Assembly (NCBI GenBank): GCA_031415015.1
Contig: JANOQT010000041.1
Coordinates: 62,001-126,000 of the forward strand
DNA from: JAUYQR01 sp031415015
Lineage (GTDB): Bacteria > Pseudomonadota > Alphaproteobacteria > Rhodobacterales > Rhodobacteraceae
Direction of reading: 5' to 3'
Length of the DNA stretch: 64,000 nucleotides
The translations under genes and the position numbers were made by a program. Below are positions 50,515 through 59,169 of this stretch, one piece after another (position 1 is the stretch's first letter; the number at the start of each line of letters is the position of its first letter). The notes below the pieces were generated by a model. It was not told where the DNA came from and did no database searches. It saw only the letters and a program-made list of their open reading frames with translations.

Positions 50515-51057
50515 ATGGAACGCAATCTTACCCACATCGCCCTGTTCGCAGCCCTGATCGCCGTGCTTGGCCTTGTGCCAAAGATCGACCTTGCCGCCGG
50601 GGTGCCGATCACGGCGCAAAGCCTTGGCATCATGCTGTGCGGCACGGTGCTGGGTGCGCGGCGCGGGGCGCTGGCAGTGATCCTGTTCCTGGTGCTGGTG
50701 GCGGCTGGTCTGCCCTTGCTGTCGGGTGGGCGCGGCGGGCTTGGCGTCTTTGCCTCGCCGTCTGTCGGGTTCCTGATCGGCTTCCCCGTTGCGGCTTTTG
50801 TCACCGGCTGGGTGATGGAGCGGACGACGCTTGCACCCGGCGTGGCGGCAACCGCTGCGGCCGTCATCGGCGGGATCGGGGTGCTTTATGTATTCGGGAT
50901 CATCGGGATGTCCGTGATGCTGGACAAGACCCTGACCGAGGCGTCGTACCTTGCCATGGCCTTCCTGCCCGGCGATGCGGTCAAGGTGGTGTTGGCCGGG
51001 ATGATCACCCAAAGCCTGGCGCGCATGCGGCCCGCCTCGCTGCTGTCACGCGCCTGA
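50515..51057 (+). CDS. bioY: Biotin transporter S-component BioY
   Basis: The 180-residue integral membrane protein has six hydrophobic helices. BioY marks are VPITAQSLGIMLCGTVLGARRGALAV (split: VPITAQSLGIMLCG, LGARRGALAV; about 30-55), GGLGVFASPSVGFLIGFP (about 74-91) and FLPGDAVKVVLAG (about 152-164). It binds biotin and can work alone or with BioMN. CGGAGGACCC precedes the ATG. The end overlaps the convergent thiolase gene by 12 bp. Confidence 0.95.
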   Translation: MERNLTHIALFAALIAVLGLVPKIDLAAGVPITAQSLGIMLCGTVLGARRGALAVILFLVLVAAGLPLLSGGRGGLGVFASPSVGFLIGFPVAAFVTGWVMERTTLAPGVAATAAAVIGGIGVLYVFGIIGMSVMLDKTLTEASYLAMAFLPGDAVKVVLAGMITQSLARMRPASLLSRA

Positions 51058-52125
51058 GGCCTCGACCAGAAGCGCGGTGCCAAGGCCCCCTGCCGCCGCA
51101 ATCGCGGCAAGGCCTTGGCCCGCGCGCAAGCTGTGGAACAGCCGCACCGCAAGAACGGCACCCGATGCGCCAATCGGGTGCCCCCGCGCCAGCGCCCCGC
51201 CGCCGGGGTTGACGATCGCCGGGTCAATGCCGCAGGCCGCAACCACGGCCATCGCCTGCACGGCGTAAGCCTCCATCACTTCGGCCATCGCCAACGGTGA
51301 ACCGTCCCAAATCTCGCGGATCGCCACCACCGGCGCCAAACCCGGTTCCATCGGATCGGCCCCACGGGTGACCCCTGCCACGATCCGCAGGCTGCGGGGA
51401 AACCGCGCCGCCAGCCGGTCTGACACAACCAGAACCAGTGCCGAGGCGTCCGCCGCCACAGCCGCCGTCGCCGCCGTGATGCTGCCCCTGACCACCGGCG
51501 CGCGCGCGGCCAGCGCCGGAGTCAGGGCGCGCGTGAAGGCATCGCGCTGCTGCCCCTGAAGCACGGTGATCTCGTCCGTGTGGTCGGCCTGCAAGGCCTT
51601 GCGGTGGCTGTCCACCGCCCAGACCTCTTGCGCCGCGCGACTGATCCGCAGCCGCAGCGCCAGCGCCCCTGCCGCGTCTGCCATGCCGGGATTGCGGCCG
51701 GGCCAGGGGGTGAAGGGGGCCTCGTCATAGGCGACGGGCGGGCCGCCGTCGGGGTCGGTCGCCAGCCGCAACGGCCTGCGGGAATAGCTTTCCACCCCGC
51801 CCGCCAGCACCACATCGGCCGCGCCACTGTCCACCATCGCCCGGGCCAGCAGGATCGCATCCAGCCCCCCCGCGCATTGCCGGTCAATGGTCAGACCGGC
51901 CACGCGGTCGGGCAACCCGGCTGCCAGCGCGACTCGCCGCGCCGGATTGCCGCCCGCCCCCAGCGCGTTGGACAAGATCACCTCGCCCACCTGCCCCGGG
52001 TCCAGCCGCGCCGCCGCCAGACAACCCAGCAGCACCGGCACTGCCAATTCCTCGACCGTCAGCAGCGCAAAGGCTCCGCCGCGCGGCACCACCGCCGACC
52101 GGCTGGCTGCGATCAGATGTGCCAC
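51046..52125 (-). CDS. Thiolase-family protein lacking the second catalytic Cys (YhfS-like)
   Basis: The 359-residue thiolase fold has the acyl-binding Cys in DRQCAGGLDAILLARA (about 81-96) and the His in NPGGGALARGHPIGASGAV (about 310-328). At the C-terminus the usual C-x-GGG motif reads AIAAAGGLGTALLVEASGA (about 338-356): the second catalytic Cys is replaced by Ala. The activity is therefore likely changed or lost for condensation. The GTG start is chosen because longer starts run into the AMP-ligase coding region without thiolase similarity. It is convergent with bioY. The gene pair resembles B. subtilis yhfS-yhfT, in the biotin-regulated yhfUTS operon (known). Confidence 0.8.
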   Translation of the reverse strand: MAHLIAASRSAVVPRGGAFALLTVEELAVPVLLGCLAAARLDPGQVGEVILSNALGAGGNPARRVALAAGLPDRVAGLTIDRQCAGGLDAILLARAMVDSGAADVVLAGGVESYSRRPLRLATDPDGGPPVAYDEAPFTPWPGRNPGMADAAGALALRLRISRAAQEVWAVDSHRKALQADHTDEITVLQGQQRDAFTRALTPALAARAPVVRGSITAATAAVAADASALVLVVSDRLAARFPRSLRIVAGVTRGADPMEPGLAPVVAIREIWDGSPLAMAEVMEAYAVQAMAVVAACGIDPAIVNPGGGALARGHPIGASGAVLAVRLFHSLRAGQGLAAIAAAGGLGTALLVEASGA

Positions 52126-53291
52126 CGAAGTCCCCTTTGAAGGGCCGCGAAATCCGTCTTGCCGGACGGAACGACTGGCCACTCCGTCATCCAGATCAGG
52201 GCCTTCGGCGCTTTCAACGGCCCCAGCTTGGCGCGCAATGCCAGCAGGATACGTTCCTCTTCCGCCGGATTTCCCTGCACCACCGCAACCAGAACCGCAC
52301 CGCGCAGTGGATCGGTCACCGGCAGGACGGCAACGCGGCGCACACCGGCAAGTCCTTCCATGAAAGCCTCGATCTCTTCGGGAAAGACGTTCTGATCGGC
52401 GACCGTGACCATCCGCCCGGCCCGGCCCGAAAGATACAGATACTCACCGTCCATCCGTCCGACCTCTCCCACCGAAAGCCAACTGCCCTGCCACTGCGCG
52501 CCGCCGCCGTCGCCCGCGTAGCGCGCAAACACGTAGGGGCTTTGCACCCAAACGGTCCCGTCCTGCAACCTGATCTTCACGTCCGGATAGGCCCGGCCCA
52601 CCGACCCTTCGGGGGTTGAGGCGTCTGACATGGTGATGAAACTGGTCTCGGCCGCGCCGTAAAACTCGTGCACCTGTGCGGCGGGGGCCATCGCCTGCAC
52701 GGCGGCGCGCAGATCAGGGTCAAGCTTTGAGCCGCCGATCAGCAGCACGCGCAGCGCGGGACAGGCCGGGCCGCCCGCCTCGGCCATCAGACGCAGTTGA
52801 GCGGGCGTGGCGTAAAGGTGAGAAATCTGCCGCACCGCCAAGGCTTTGCGCTGCCGGTCCGGGCGCAGATCGTCCAGAAGATGCACCTCGGCGCCTAGAT
52901 GCATGCCCTCCAACGCGCCATACAGCGACAGAGAATGCACCAGCCGCCCCAGCACCGCCAGCCGCGCTGTGGGGCCGATGCCGAACAGACCCGCGTTGAT
53001 GGTAAAGCTGGCGATCCACGACGCGTGACTGCGCCGGATGCGGCGTGGTGCGCCGGTGGACCCGGAAGTCAAGGTCTCGAACACCGGCGTTGGGCCGGGG
53101 TCGGGGGGAGGCCCCTCAAGGCCGATGCGAAACACCGGGGTGGCCAGGGCCGCGGCTAGCGCCAGCGCCGAGGGCCGGTCGGCGATGACCGGAGTGCCAA
53201 GGGGAACCGGCCCCTGTTCGCGCCCCTGCCCGTCGAACAGCTGCGCTGCGGGATGCCAGCAAAACGCCGGGCAGAGGGGGTCGCCGCTCAC
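52113..53291 (-). CDS. Short AMP-dependent acyl-CoA ligase (YhfT-like)
   Basis: The 392-residue adenylate-forming enzyme shows the P-loop-like TLTSGSTGAPRRIRRSH (about 87-103, with Arg where Lys is usual), YGAAETSFITMS (about 213), the hinge YLSGRAGRMVTVADQNVFPEEIEAF (split: YLSGRAGRMVTVADQN, FPEEIEAF) and the catalytic Lys in VVPSGKTDFAAL (about 380). It is shorter than most ligases (about 500-550), with a reduced N-terminal half. The GTG start overlaps the aldolase stop (GTGA). It probably activates an organic acid for the thiolase; the substrate is unknown. Biotin-precursor pimelate-like acids are a guess. Confidence 0.8.
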   Translation of the reverse strand: MSGDPLCPAFCWHPAAQLFDGQGREQGPVPLGTPVIADRPSALALAAALATPVFRIGLEGPPPDPGPTPVFETLTSGSTGAPRRIRRSHASWIASFTINAGLFGIGPTARLAVLGRLVHSLSLYGALEGMHLGAEVHLLDDLRPDRQRKALAVRQISHLYATPAQLRLMAEAGGPACPALRVLLIGGSKLDPDLRAAVQAMAPAAQVHEFYGAAETSFITMSDASTPEGSVGRAYPDVKIRLQDGTVWVQSPYVFARYAGDGGGAQWQGSWLSVGEVGRMDGEYLYLSGRAGRMVTVADQNVFPEEIEAFMEGLAGVRRVAVLPVTDPLRGAVLVAVVQGNPAEEERILLALRAKLGPLKAPKALIWMTEWPVVPSGKTDFAALQRGLRWHI

Positions 53292-54055
53292 GCTTGGCGA
53301 AAGCTGGCCGCCAGCCCACGCGCGGCGGCTGACAAAAGCCACAGGTCCACGCCCACGGCGGTAAAGCGGGTTCCCCAGCCGATGCATTTGCGCGCAAATT
53401 CCGGGTCCACCGTCAGAATCCCTGCAGGCTTGCCCACCGCGACGATGCGCTTGATCGCAGACTCGATGGTCGCCACCACTTCGGGATGCGCCTGATTGCC
53501 GGGATGCCCAAGCGACGCCGCTAGGTCTGCCGGGCCGATGAACAGCGCATCCACCCCGTCGACCGCCGCGATATCTTCGATGGCTGCCACCGCCTCACGC
53601 GTCTCGATCTGCACGATCAGGCACAATTCGTCCTCGGCGCGGACCATGTAATCCTTGATCTGGCCATAACCGCTGGCCCGGGTGCCGCCGGCCACACCGC
53701 GAAAGCCGCGCGGGGCGTAGCGCATGGCCGAAACCAACGCCCGCGCCTCATCCGCCGACTGGACGTAAGGGATCATCAGCGTCTGCGCGCCGAAATCCAG
53801 CAGCCGTTTGATCAAGGCCGGGTCCTGCGATTGAGGTCGCACCACCGGCGAGACGGGGTAAGGTGCCATCGCCTGCAGCATAGCCAGCACATCCGGGATA
53901 TCGGTCAGCGAATGTTCGGTATCTATGGTTATCCAGTCGAACCCGGTGCCTGCGATCATCTCGGCCACCACCGGCCCGGGGATGGAATTCCACAGGCCGA
54001 TCTGCTGACGCCCCTCACGAAGACCGCGCTTGAACTGGTTGACCGGCAACATCAT
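53288..54055 (-). CDS. HpcH/HpaI family aldolase
   Basis: The 255-residue class II (metal-dependent) aldolase folds as a TIM barrel. Signs are IGLWNSIPGPVVAEMIAG (about 19-36), DWITIDTEHS (about 40-49), IKRLLDFGAQTLMIPYVQSADEA (split: IKRLLDFGAQTLMIPYV, SADEAR), the metal Glu in LIVQIETREAVAAI (about 146-159) and DALFIGPADLAASLG (about 170-184). Substrates of the family are 4-hydroxy-2-oxo acids or citramalyl-like esters. It overlaps aroQ at the start (ATGA) and is followed by the AMP-ligase gene; the chemistry of the operon is unknown. Confidence 0.86.
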   Translation of the reverse strand: MMLPVNQFKRGLREGRQQIGLWNSIPGPVVAEMIAGTGFDWITIDTEHSLTDIPDVLAMLQAMAPYPVSPVVRPQSQDPALIKRLLDFGAQTLMIPYVQSADEARALVSAMRYAPRGFRGVAGGTRASGYGQIKDYMVRAEDELCLIVQIETREAVAAIEDIAAVDGVDALFIGPADLAASLGHPGNQAHPEVVATIESAIKRIVAVGKPAGILTVDPEFARKCIGWGTRFTAVGVDLWLLSAAARGLAASFRQA

Positions 54056-54492
54056 TTGCCCACCAGACTTGCCATCCGGCGCAAAGCCAAGGCGTAGCCT
54101 TCGGTGCCAAAACCTGCGATCACCCCGTCGGCGCGCTGGCTGATGTAGGAATGATGCCGGAACGCCTCGCGCTTGTGAATGTTCGAAATGTGCACTTCCA
54201 GCACCGGCCCGTCATAGGCGTTCAGCGCATCCAGAATGGCGACGGAGGTGTGGGAATACGCCCCCGGATTGATGATGATCCCCGCCGAGGTGCCCCGCGC
54301 CTGCTGGATCCAGTCGATCAGCTGGCCCTCGTGGTTCGATTGCAGTGCCTTCACCGACAGGCCAAGATCCTCGGCCAGATCGGCGACCATCGCGGCCACA
54401 TCTTCCAGCGTCTCTTGGCCATAAATCTCGGGCTGTCTGAGGCCCAGAAGGTTCAGATTGGGGCCGTTCAAAAGGGTGATGAGTTTTGGCAT
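54052..54492 (-). CDS. aroQ: Type II 3-dehydroquinate dehydratase
   Basis: The 146-147-residue enzyme carries out step three of the shikimate pathway. The start MPKLITLLNGPNLNLLGLRQ contains the catalytic Tyr region (QPEIYGQETL, about 20-29). Then NPGAYSHTSVAILDAL (about 76-91) and EVHISNIHKREAFRHHSYIS (about 99-118) with the catalytic His. Longer starts (54573) are rejected. It forms the first gene of an operon with the aldolase, AMP-ligase and thiolase, an unusual set for a shikimate gene. Confidence 0.94.
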   Translation of the reverse strand: MPKLITLLNGPNLNLLGLRQPEIYGQETLEDVAAMVADLAEDLGLSVKALQSNHEGQLIDWIQQARGTSAGIIINPGAYSHTSVAILDALNAYDGPVLEVHISNIHKREAFRHHSYISQRADGVIAGFGTEGYALALRRMASLVGK

Positions 54493-54623
54493 TGCGGTCC
54501 TCGGGCACTTGTCGCCCGACATTAGCCGATCCGACCGGGGGAACAAGCCCGGGTAAAAATGGCGGCCTTCCAACCGTGGTCAGAAAGCCGCCCAGGGAGA
54601 CATCGTTGGCCGCAAGCGGCTGT

Positions 54624-55493
54624 TCAGGCAACCTTTTCCAGAACCACTTCGGGCGTGATGCCCAGCGCACGCACGACTTCGCGGGTCAGGTGCGGGCGGT
54701 TCAGGGTGTAGAAATGCAGGTCCCCGACTCCGCCTTGCAGCAGCTTGTCGCAAAGTGCGGTGCATTGCGCCAGGGCAAGCAGCTCTTCGCGGCCATCACG
54801 GGCGGCAGTGGCAAAGGCCTCGTCCAGCTTTCGCGGCACCCGGGTGCCACAGCGGGCGGCAAATTTCTTGGCCCCGGCCCAGCTGGTGATCGGCAGGATG
54901 CCGGGGATGATCGGCGCGGTGATCCCGGCGGCCACACAGGCATCGCGGAACCGGAAGAAGGTGTCGACGTCAAAGAAGAACTGGGTAATGGCCGAGGATG
55001 CACCGGCATCAATCTTGCGCTTGAGGAAAGTCACGTCGGCGGTCTTGTCGGCGGCATCGGGGTGCGGTTCGGGATAGGCCCCGACGCGGATCTTGAACTT
55101 GCCGGTTTTCGCCAGCTTTTCAACCAGTTCGACCGAAGACGCAAACCCCAGCGGATGCGGCACAAACCGCTCCGCGCCTTTCGGAGCGTCGCCGCGCAGG
55201 GCGACAATCTCGGTCACGCCAGCCTCGGCGTAAGCTTCGGCAATGGCCAGGGTTTCGGTCTTGGTCGCATCAACGCAGGTCAGATGCGCCGCCACCGGCA
55301 GGCCGTAATTGCGGTGGATGGTCGACACTGCCTCATGCGTCAGTTTGCGGGTGGTGCCGCCCGCGCCATAGGTGACCGACACGAAAGACGGCTTCATCGG
55401 GGCCAGCGCCTGCACGGTTTCCCACAGCCGGAACGACGCATCCAGCGTCTGCGGCGGGAAGAATTCAAACGAGATGCGGGGTGTCGCGGACAT
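54624..55493 (-). CDS. metF: Methylenetetrahydrofolate reductase (NAD(P)H)
   Basis: The 289-residue FAD enzyme makes 5-methyl-THF for methionine synthesis. Signs are ISFEFFPPQTLDASFRLW (about 7-24), FVSVTYGAGGTTR (about 37-49), the HLTCVDATKTE region (about 71-81), EIVALRGDAPKG (about 95-106) and the TQFFFDVDTFF segment (about 168-178). Divergent metR shares the 88-bp intergenic region. Length matches MetF (about 290-300). Confidence 0.96.
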   Translation of the reverse strand: MSATPRISFEFFPPQTLDASFRLWETVQALAPMKPSFVSVTYGAGGTTRKLTHEAVSTIHRNYGLPVAAHLTCVDATKTETLAIAEAYAEAGVTEIVALRGDAPKGAERFVPHPLGFASSVELVEKLAKTGKFKIRVGAYPEPHPDAADKTADVTFLKRKIDAGASSAITQFFFDVDTFFRFRDACVAAGITAPIIPGILPITSWAGAKKFAARCGTRVPRKLDEAFATAARDGREELLALAQCTALCDKLLQGGVGDLHFYTLNRPHLTREVVRALGITPEVVLEKVA

Positions 55494-55536
55494 GGGCAGC
55501 TTCCTTCTGATGCCCCCTTGTCGCAGAGTCTGGTAT

Positions 55537-55560
55537 GTGAGACCAATTCATAGTTCTCAC
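55537..55560. promoter_or_regulatory. 24-bp inverted repeat between metF and metR
   Basis: GTGAGA and TCTCAC are separated by 12 bp, with the centre AATT; the arms are perfect over six and match 7 of 8 if extended. The site is midway between the divergent metF and metR starts, so a LysR-type MetR dimer or tetramer is the natural candidate. The classical E. coli MetR motif (TGAA-N5-TTCA) is not seen. Confidence 0.6.
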
Positions 55561-55581
55561 CATCTTTATGAGGTTCGGCAC

Positions 55582-56490
55582 ATGTACATCGAGCTGCGCC
55601 ACCTGCGCACCATCCGGGCAATCCACCAGGCAGGCGGCCTTGCCCGTGCCGCCGACATGCTGAACATGACACAATCCGCCCTCAGCCATCAGGTGGCGGG
55701 GCTGGAGGATCAGGCCGGGATGGAACTGTTCGTCCGCCGGTCCAAGCCGATGAAACTCTCCTCCGCCGGAATCCGGATGTTGCGCGCCGCCGACCGCATC
55801 CTGCCCGAGATCGACGCGATGGAAGACGAGTTCCGCAACCTGCGATCCGGCAAGATCGGGCGGCTGCACATCGCCATCGAGTGCCACGCCTGTTTCGACT
55901 GGCTGTTCCCGGTGCTGGAACTGTTCCGTCATGCCTGGCCCGAGATTGACGTGGATATCCGCGCCGGGCTGGCGTTCGACGCCCTGCCCGCGCTGAACCG
56001 CGAAGAGGTCGATCTGGTGATCTCGTCCAACCCGGTGCCGCTGCCGGGCATCACCTACAACCCCCTGTTCGACTACCACCCCACCTTCCTTGCCGCAGCA
56101 GCAAACCCACTGGCGCAAAAGGCTTTCATCGCCGCCGAAGATTTCCGCGATCAGGTGCTGATCACCTATCCGGTGACGCGCGACAAGCTGGATATCTTCA
56201 GCGAACTGCTGACCCCTGCCAAGGTGGAACCCCGTGCCCAGCGCACCGCCGAACTGACGGCAGTGATCCTGATGCTGGTGGGGTCGAACCGGGGGGTGGC
56301 GGTGCTGCCGGACTGGGTGTTGCGCGACGTGCGTACCAGCGCGGATTACGTAACGCGGCCGCTGGGGCCGGCGGTCATCACCAAGCGGTTGTTTGCGGCC
56401 ACCCGGTCCGAGGATGTGGCAAAGCCCTTCATGGCCCATTTCCTGAAACTGGGGCGCAGTGAGCCGGTGAAACTGCAACGGGGCGCGTAG
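55582..56490 (+). CDS. metR: MetR, LysR-type regulator of methionine genes
   Basis: The 302-residue regulator begins MYIELRHLRTIRAIHQAGGLARAADMLNMTQSALSHQ (split: MYIELRHLRTIRAIHQAGGL, ARAADMLNMTQSALSHQ), the LysR HTH (about 1-60). A homocysteine-sensing periplasmic-binding-like domain follows (about 90-290; LHIAIECHACFDWLFPVLE, then RGVAVLPDWVL). It matches MetR length (about 300). The ATG at 55582 is preceded by GAGGTTCGGCAC. Divergent metF is the probable target; the inverted repeat between them is a candidate site. Confidence 0.92.
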   Translation: MYIELRHLRTIRAIHQAGGLARAADMLNMTQSALSHQVAGLEDQAGMELFVRRSKPMKLSSAGIRMLRAADRILPEIDAMEDEFRNLRSGKIGRLHIAIECHACFDWLFPVLELFRHAWPEIDVDIRAGLAFDALPALNREEVDLVISSNPVPLPGITYNPLFDYHPTFLAAAANPLAQKAFIAAEDFRDQVLITYPVTRDKLDIFSELLTPAKVEPRAQRTAELTAVILMLVGSNRGVAVLPDWVLRDVRTSADYVTRPLGPAVITKRLFAATRSEDVAKPFMAHFLKLGRSEPVKLQRGA

Positions 56491-56510
56491 GATGGGCAAT
56501 ATTGCCCATC
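56491..56510. terminator. Bidirectional terminator, 20-bp perfect palindrome
   Basis: GATGGGCAATATTGCCCATC is self-complementary. It exactly fills the space between the metR stop codon and the stop codon of the convergent antiporter gene. It can serve as a hairpin terminator for both transcripts. Confidence 0.7.
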
Positions 56511-58271
56511 TTACCCGGAGTTTTCCGTCGCCAGCCCGCCGGTGCCGTGCAGCAATGCCCGGCCCGCATAGATGTCACCTGCCAATTGCAGCGCGAACCG
56601 TTCGGCATCGCGCAGGCGCACATCGGCCAGCGTCTCAGCCACCGCCGCTTCATCAGTGCCGAAATGGCGCAACAGGTCGGCCCCAAGCGCCAGTGCCGAT
56701 TCGTAGGTCTCGCGGATCGGGGCTGCGACCCCGGCCTTGATCAGCGTGATCGAGTGGCGGCGGTCGAAGCTGCGGGCAAAGACCGGGATAAGCGGGCATT
56801 CGTCGTGCAGCAGATGCGCGATGCGGGTGGCAGCCCCCTGATTGTCGATGCCGATGATCACCGCGCGGGAATGGCTGGCACCGGCAGCATGCAGGATATC
56901 CAGCCGCGTCCCGTCGCCGAAATAGACCTTGAAGCCAAAGTCCCGGGCGGTGGTGATCGCCTCGGGATCGGTGTCGATGATGGTCAGACTGTGCCCCCGC
57001 GCCAGAAGCAGCTGGCTGACCACCTGCCCAAAGCGGCCAAATCCGATCAGCAACACCGACGCCCCGTCGTCTTCCGGCGCTGGCAGACCCTCGGACGAGA
57101 CGGCGGCTTTCGGCATCAGCCGGTCATGCAGCAGCACGAACAGCGGGGTCATCACCATCGAAATGATGATCACCGCAGTCAGGGTGGCGTTTTCCTCAAC
57201 CGTGATCAGCCCAACCGACAGCGCGGCGGCATAAAGCACAAAGGCAAACTCGCCGCCCTGCGCCATCAGCACAACGCGTTCCAGCGCCTCGCGGTGGCTG
57301 GCCTTGAATATCCGGGCAACGCCGTAGATCGTCAGCATCTTCAGCGCGGTCAGGGCAACCACGGCGATCAGGACCAGCTGCCAGTTCCGCGCCACGACCG
57401 CCAGGTCAAGCGCCATGCCGACCGCAAGGAAGAAAAGCCCAAGCAGCAGGCCGCGGAACGGCTCCACATCCGCCTCCAGCTGGTGCCGGTACGAGGATTC
57501 CGACAACAGCACCCCGGCAAGGAACGCCCCCATTGCGGCGGATAGCCCGCCAATCTGCATCCACAGCGCGGCCCCCAGCACGATCAGCAACGCGGCGGCG
57601 GTCATCACTTCGCGGGCGCGGGCGGCAGCCAGGATCGCGAAAACCGGGTTCAGCAGATAGCGGCCCGCAAGGATCAGCGCCAGAATGGCCCCCAGACCGA
57701 TGCCGATCCCCAGCGCCCGGTCGGCCAGCGTCAGGTCCGGCGCGCCGGGGGCCAGAAACGCGGTCAACGCCAGCAGCGGCACGATGGCCAGATCCTCCAG
57801 CAGCAGGATCGACACGATGCGCTGACCCTTTGGGGCCGAGGTGTCGCCGCGTTCCTCCAGCATCTGCATCACGATGGCGGTGGAGGTCAGCACAAAGCCG
57901 GTCCCCGAAATCAGCGAGGGCGCGAAGGGATAGCCCAGCGCCAATCCCACCAGCGACAACAGCGCCATTGCGACCACAACCTGCACCAGCCCGAGGCCAA
58001 AGATATCGCGCCGCATCGCCCACAGGCGCGAGGGCTTCATTTCCAGCCCGATGATGAACAGGAACATCACCACACCCAGTTCCGCCACATGCAGAATGGC
58101 CATCGGGTCGGAAAAGAGGCCAAGTCCGAACGGACCGATCGCCAGACCCGCCGCCAGATAGCCAAGAACCGACCCAAGACCCGCCCGCTTGAACAACGGG
58201 ACCGCCACCACTGCCGCGCCCAGCAGCGTGACGACGGCGGGAATATCAACCCCGGTGCTTTCAGTGGCCAT
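56511..58271 (-). CDS. Kef-type cation:proton antiporter (CPA2) with RCK domain
   Basis: The 586-residue membrane protein has about twelve helices in a Na+/H+-exchanger domain (about 1-390), including FLFIIGLEMKPSRLW (about 70-84), GFVLTSTAIVMQML (about 125) and LLEDLAIVPLLALTAFLAPG (about 152-171). The cytosolic RCK_N domain binds nucleotide through VLLIGFGRFGQVVSQLLLARGH (split: VLLIGFGRFGQVV, QLLLARGHSLTIIDTDPE; about 418-448). It resembles KefB/KefC (K+/H+) but without a KefF/KefG neighbour. A start near 58271 is taken; the family starts with a short hydrophobic N-terminus. Confidence 0.9.
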   Translation of the reverse strand: MATESTGVDIPAVVTLLGAAVVAVPLFKRAGLGSVLGYLAAGLAIGPFGLGLFSDPMAILHVAELGVVMFLFIIGLEMKPSRLWAMRRDIFGLGLVQVVVAMALLSLVGLALGYPFAPSLISGTGFVLTSTAIVMQMLEERGDTSAPKGQRIVSILLLEDLAIVPLLALTAFLAPGAPDLTLADRALGIGIGLGAILALILAGRYLLNPVFAILAAARAREVMTAAALLIVLGAALWMQIGGLSAAMGAFLAGVLLSESSYRHQLEADVEPFRGLLLGLFFLAVGMALDLAVVARNWQLVLIAVVALTALKMLTIYGVARIFKASHREALERVVLMAQGGEFAFVLYAAALSVGLITVEENATLTAVIIISMVMTPLFVLLHDRLMPKAAVSSEGLPAPEDDGASVLLIGFGRFGQVVSQLLLARGHSLTIIDTDPEAITTARDFGFKVYFGDGTRLDILHAAGASHSRAVIIGIDNQGAATRIAHLLHDECPLIPVFARSFDRRHSITLIKAGVAAPIRETYESALALGADLLRHFGTDEAAVAETLADVRLRDAERFALQLAGDIYAGRALLHGTGGLATENSG

Positions 58272-58380
58272 GCGCGTCCTCTCTTTCCAGACAGGGTGGC
58301 GGCGGTCGTGCGAATTGGCAAGCAGGATTGGCTTGGAGTTCCCGGCGGTTCCGGCTTAGAATTTACGGTGGAGGTGCCTC

Positions 58381-59073
58381 TTGATCATACGGTTCAGTTT
58401 TGCTTTTGCGCTTTGCGCGCTCCCCGCTGCGGCAGAATGTAGGCTGGCGTTGGCCTTGGCGGTGGATGTGTCGCGGTCGGTCAATGCGGCCGACTACATG
58501 ATCCAGACCGAAGGACTGGCGCTGGCGCTGGAAGATGCGGCAGTGAGGGCCGCAATTTTTTCGCCCGAAGGCGAGGTTGCTTTGGCAGTCTATTACTGGA
58601 GCGGCGAGCGGCATCAACAGATCGTCGTGCCCTGGGTGCTGTTGTCAGGGCCGGGTGAGTTGGCTCGGGCGGTGACAAAGGTACGCAACGAAGAACGCCC
58701 CGCACGGCTGTTGCCGACCGCACTGGGCCATGCGCTGATCTTTGGGGCCGAAGTGATGGACCAAGCCCCACCCTGCCTGAGCCGGGTACTGGATATGGCT
58801 GGCGACGGTCGCAACAACGAAGGCATCTCGGCCCGCACCGCCTATGACCGTACCGATTTCGGCGACATCATCGTCAACGGGCTGGCGATCGGCGAACACG
58901 AAGCCAATGTGGCCGACTATTACCGGAACGAGGTGATCCGGGGAATCGGTGCCTTTGTCGAGGTGGCCAAGACCCAACAGGACTACCCCCGCGCGATCCG
59001 CCGCAAGCTGCTGCGCGAACTGAACGGGCCGGAAATAGGCGGTCTGCCCGCCGCGACTCAACCGCGCGGATAG
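58381..59073 (+). CDS. DUF1194 secreted vWA-like protein
   Basis: The 230-residue product starts from TTG (GGAGG six bases upstream); no ATG fits before the signal peptide MIIRFSFAFALCALPAAAEC. The mature part is DUF1194 with a metal-ion-dependent adhesion site, LALAVDVSRSVNAADY (about 26-41, DxSxS), and LDMAGDGRNNEG (about 138-149). It is probably a periplasmic or secreted adhesion/scaffold domain. No operon partner is visible. Confidence 0.85.
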   Translation: MIIRFSFAFALCALPAAAECRLALALAVDVSRSVNAADYMIQTEGLALALEDAAVRAAIFSPEGEVALAVYYWSGERHQQIVVPWVLLSGPGELARAVTKVRNEERPARLLPTALGHALIFGAEVMDQAPPCLSRVLDMAGDGRNNEGISARTAYDRTDFGDIIVNGLAIGEHEANVADYYRNEVIRGIGAFVEVAKTQQDYPRAIRRKLLRELNGPEIGGLPAATQPRG

Positions 59074-59169
59074 GTAAGGTGACCGCAGACTCGCGCAGCA
59101 GGCAAAACCCGTTGACTTGGGCCACGGCGCCGCAATTCTACACTTGCGACGTGCACTACGGAGACAGAG

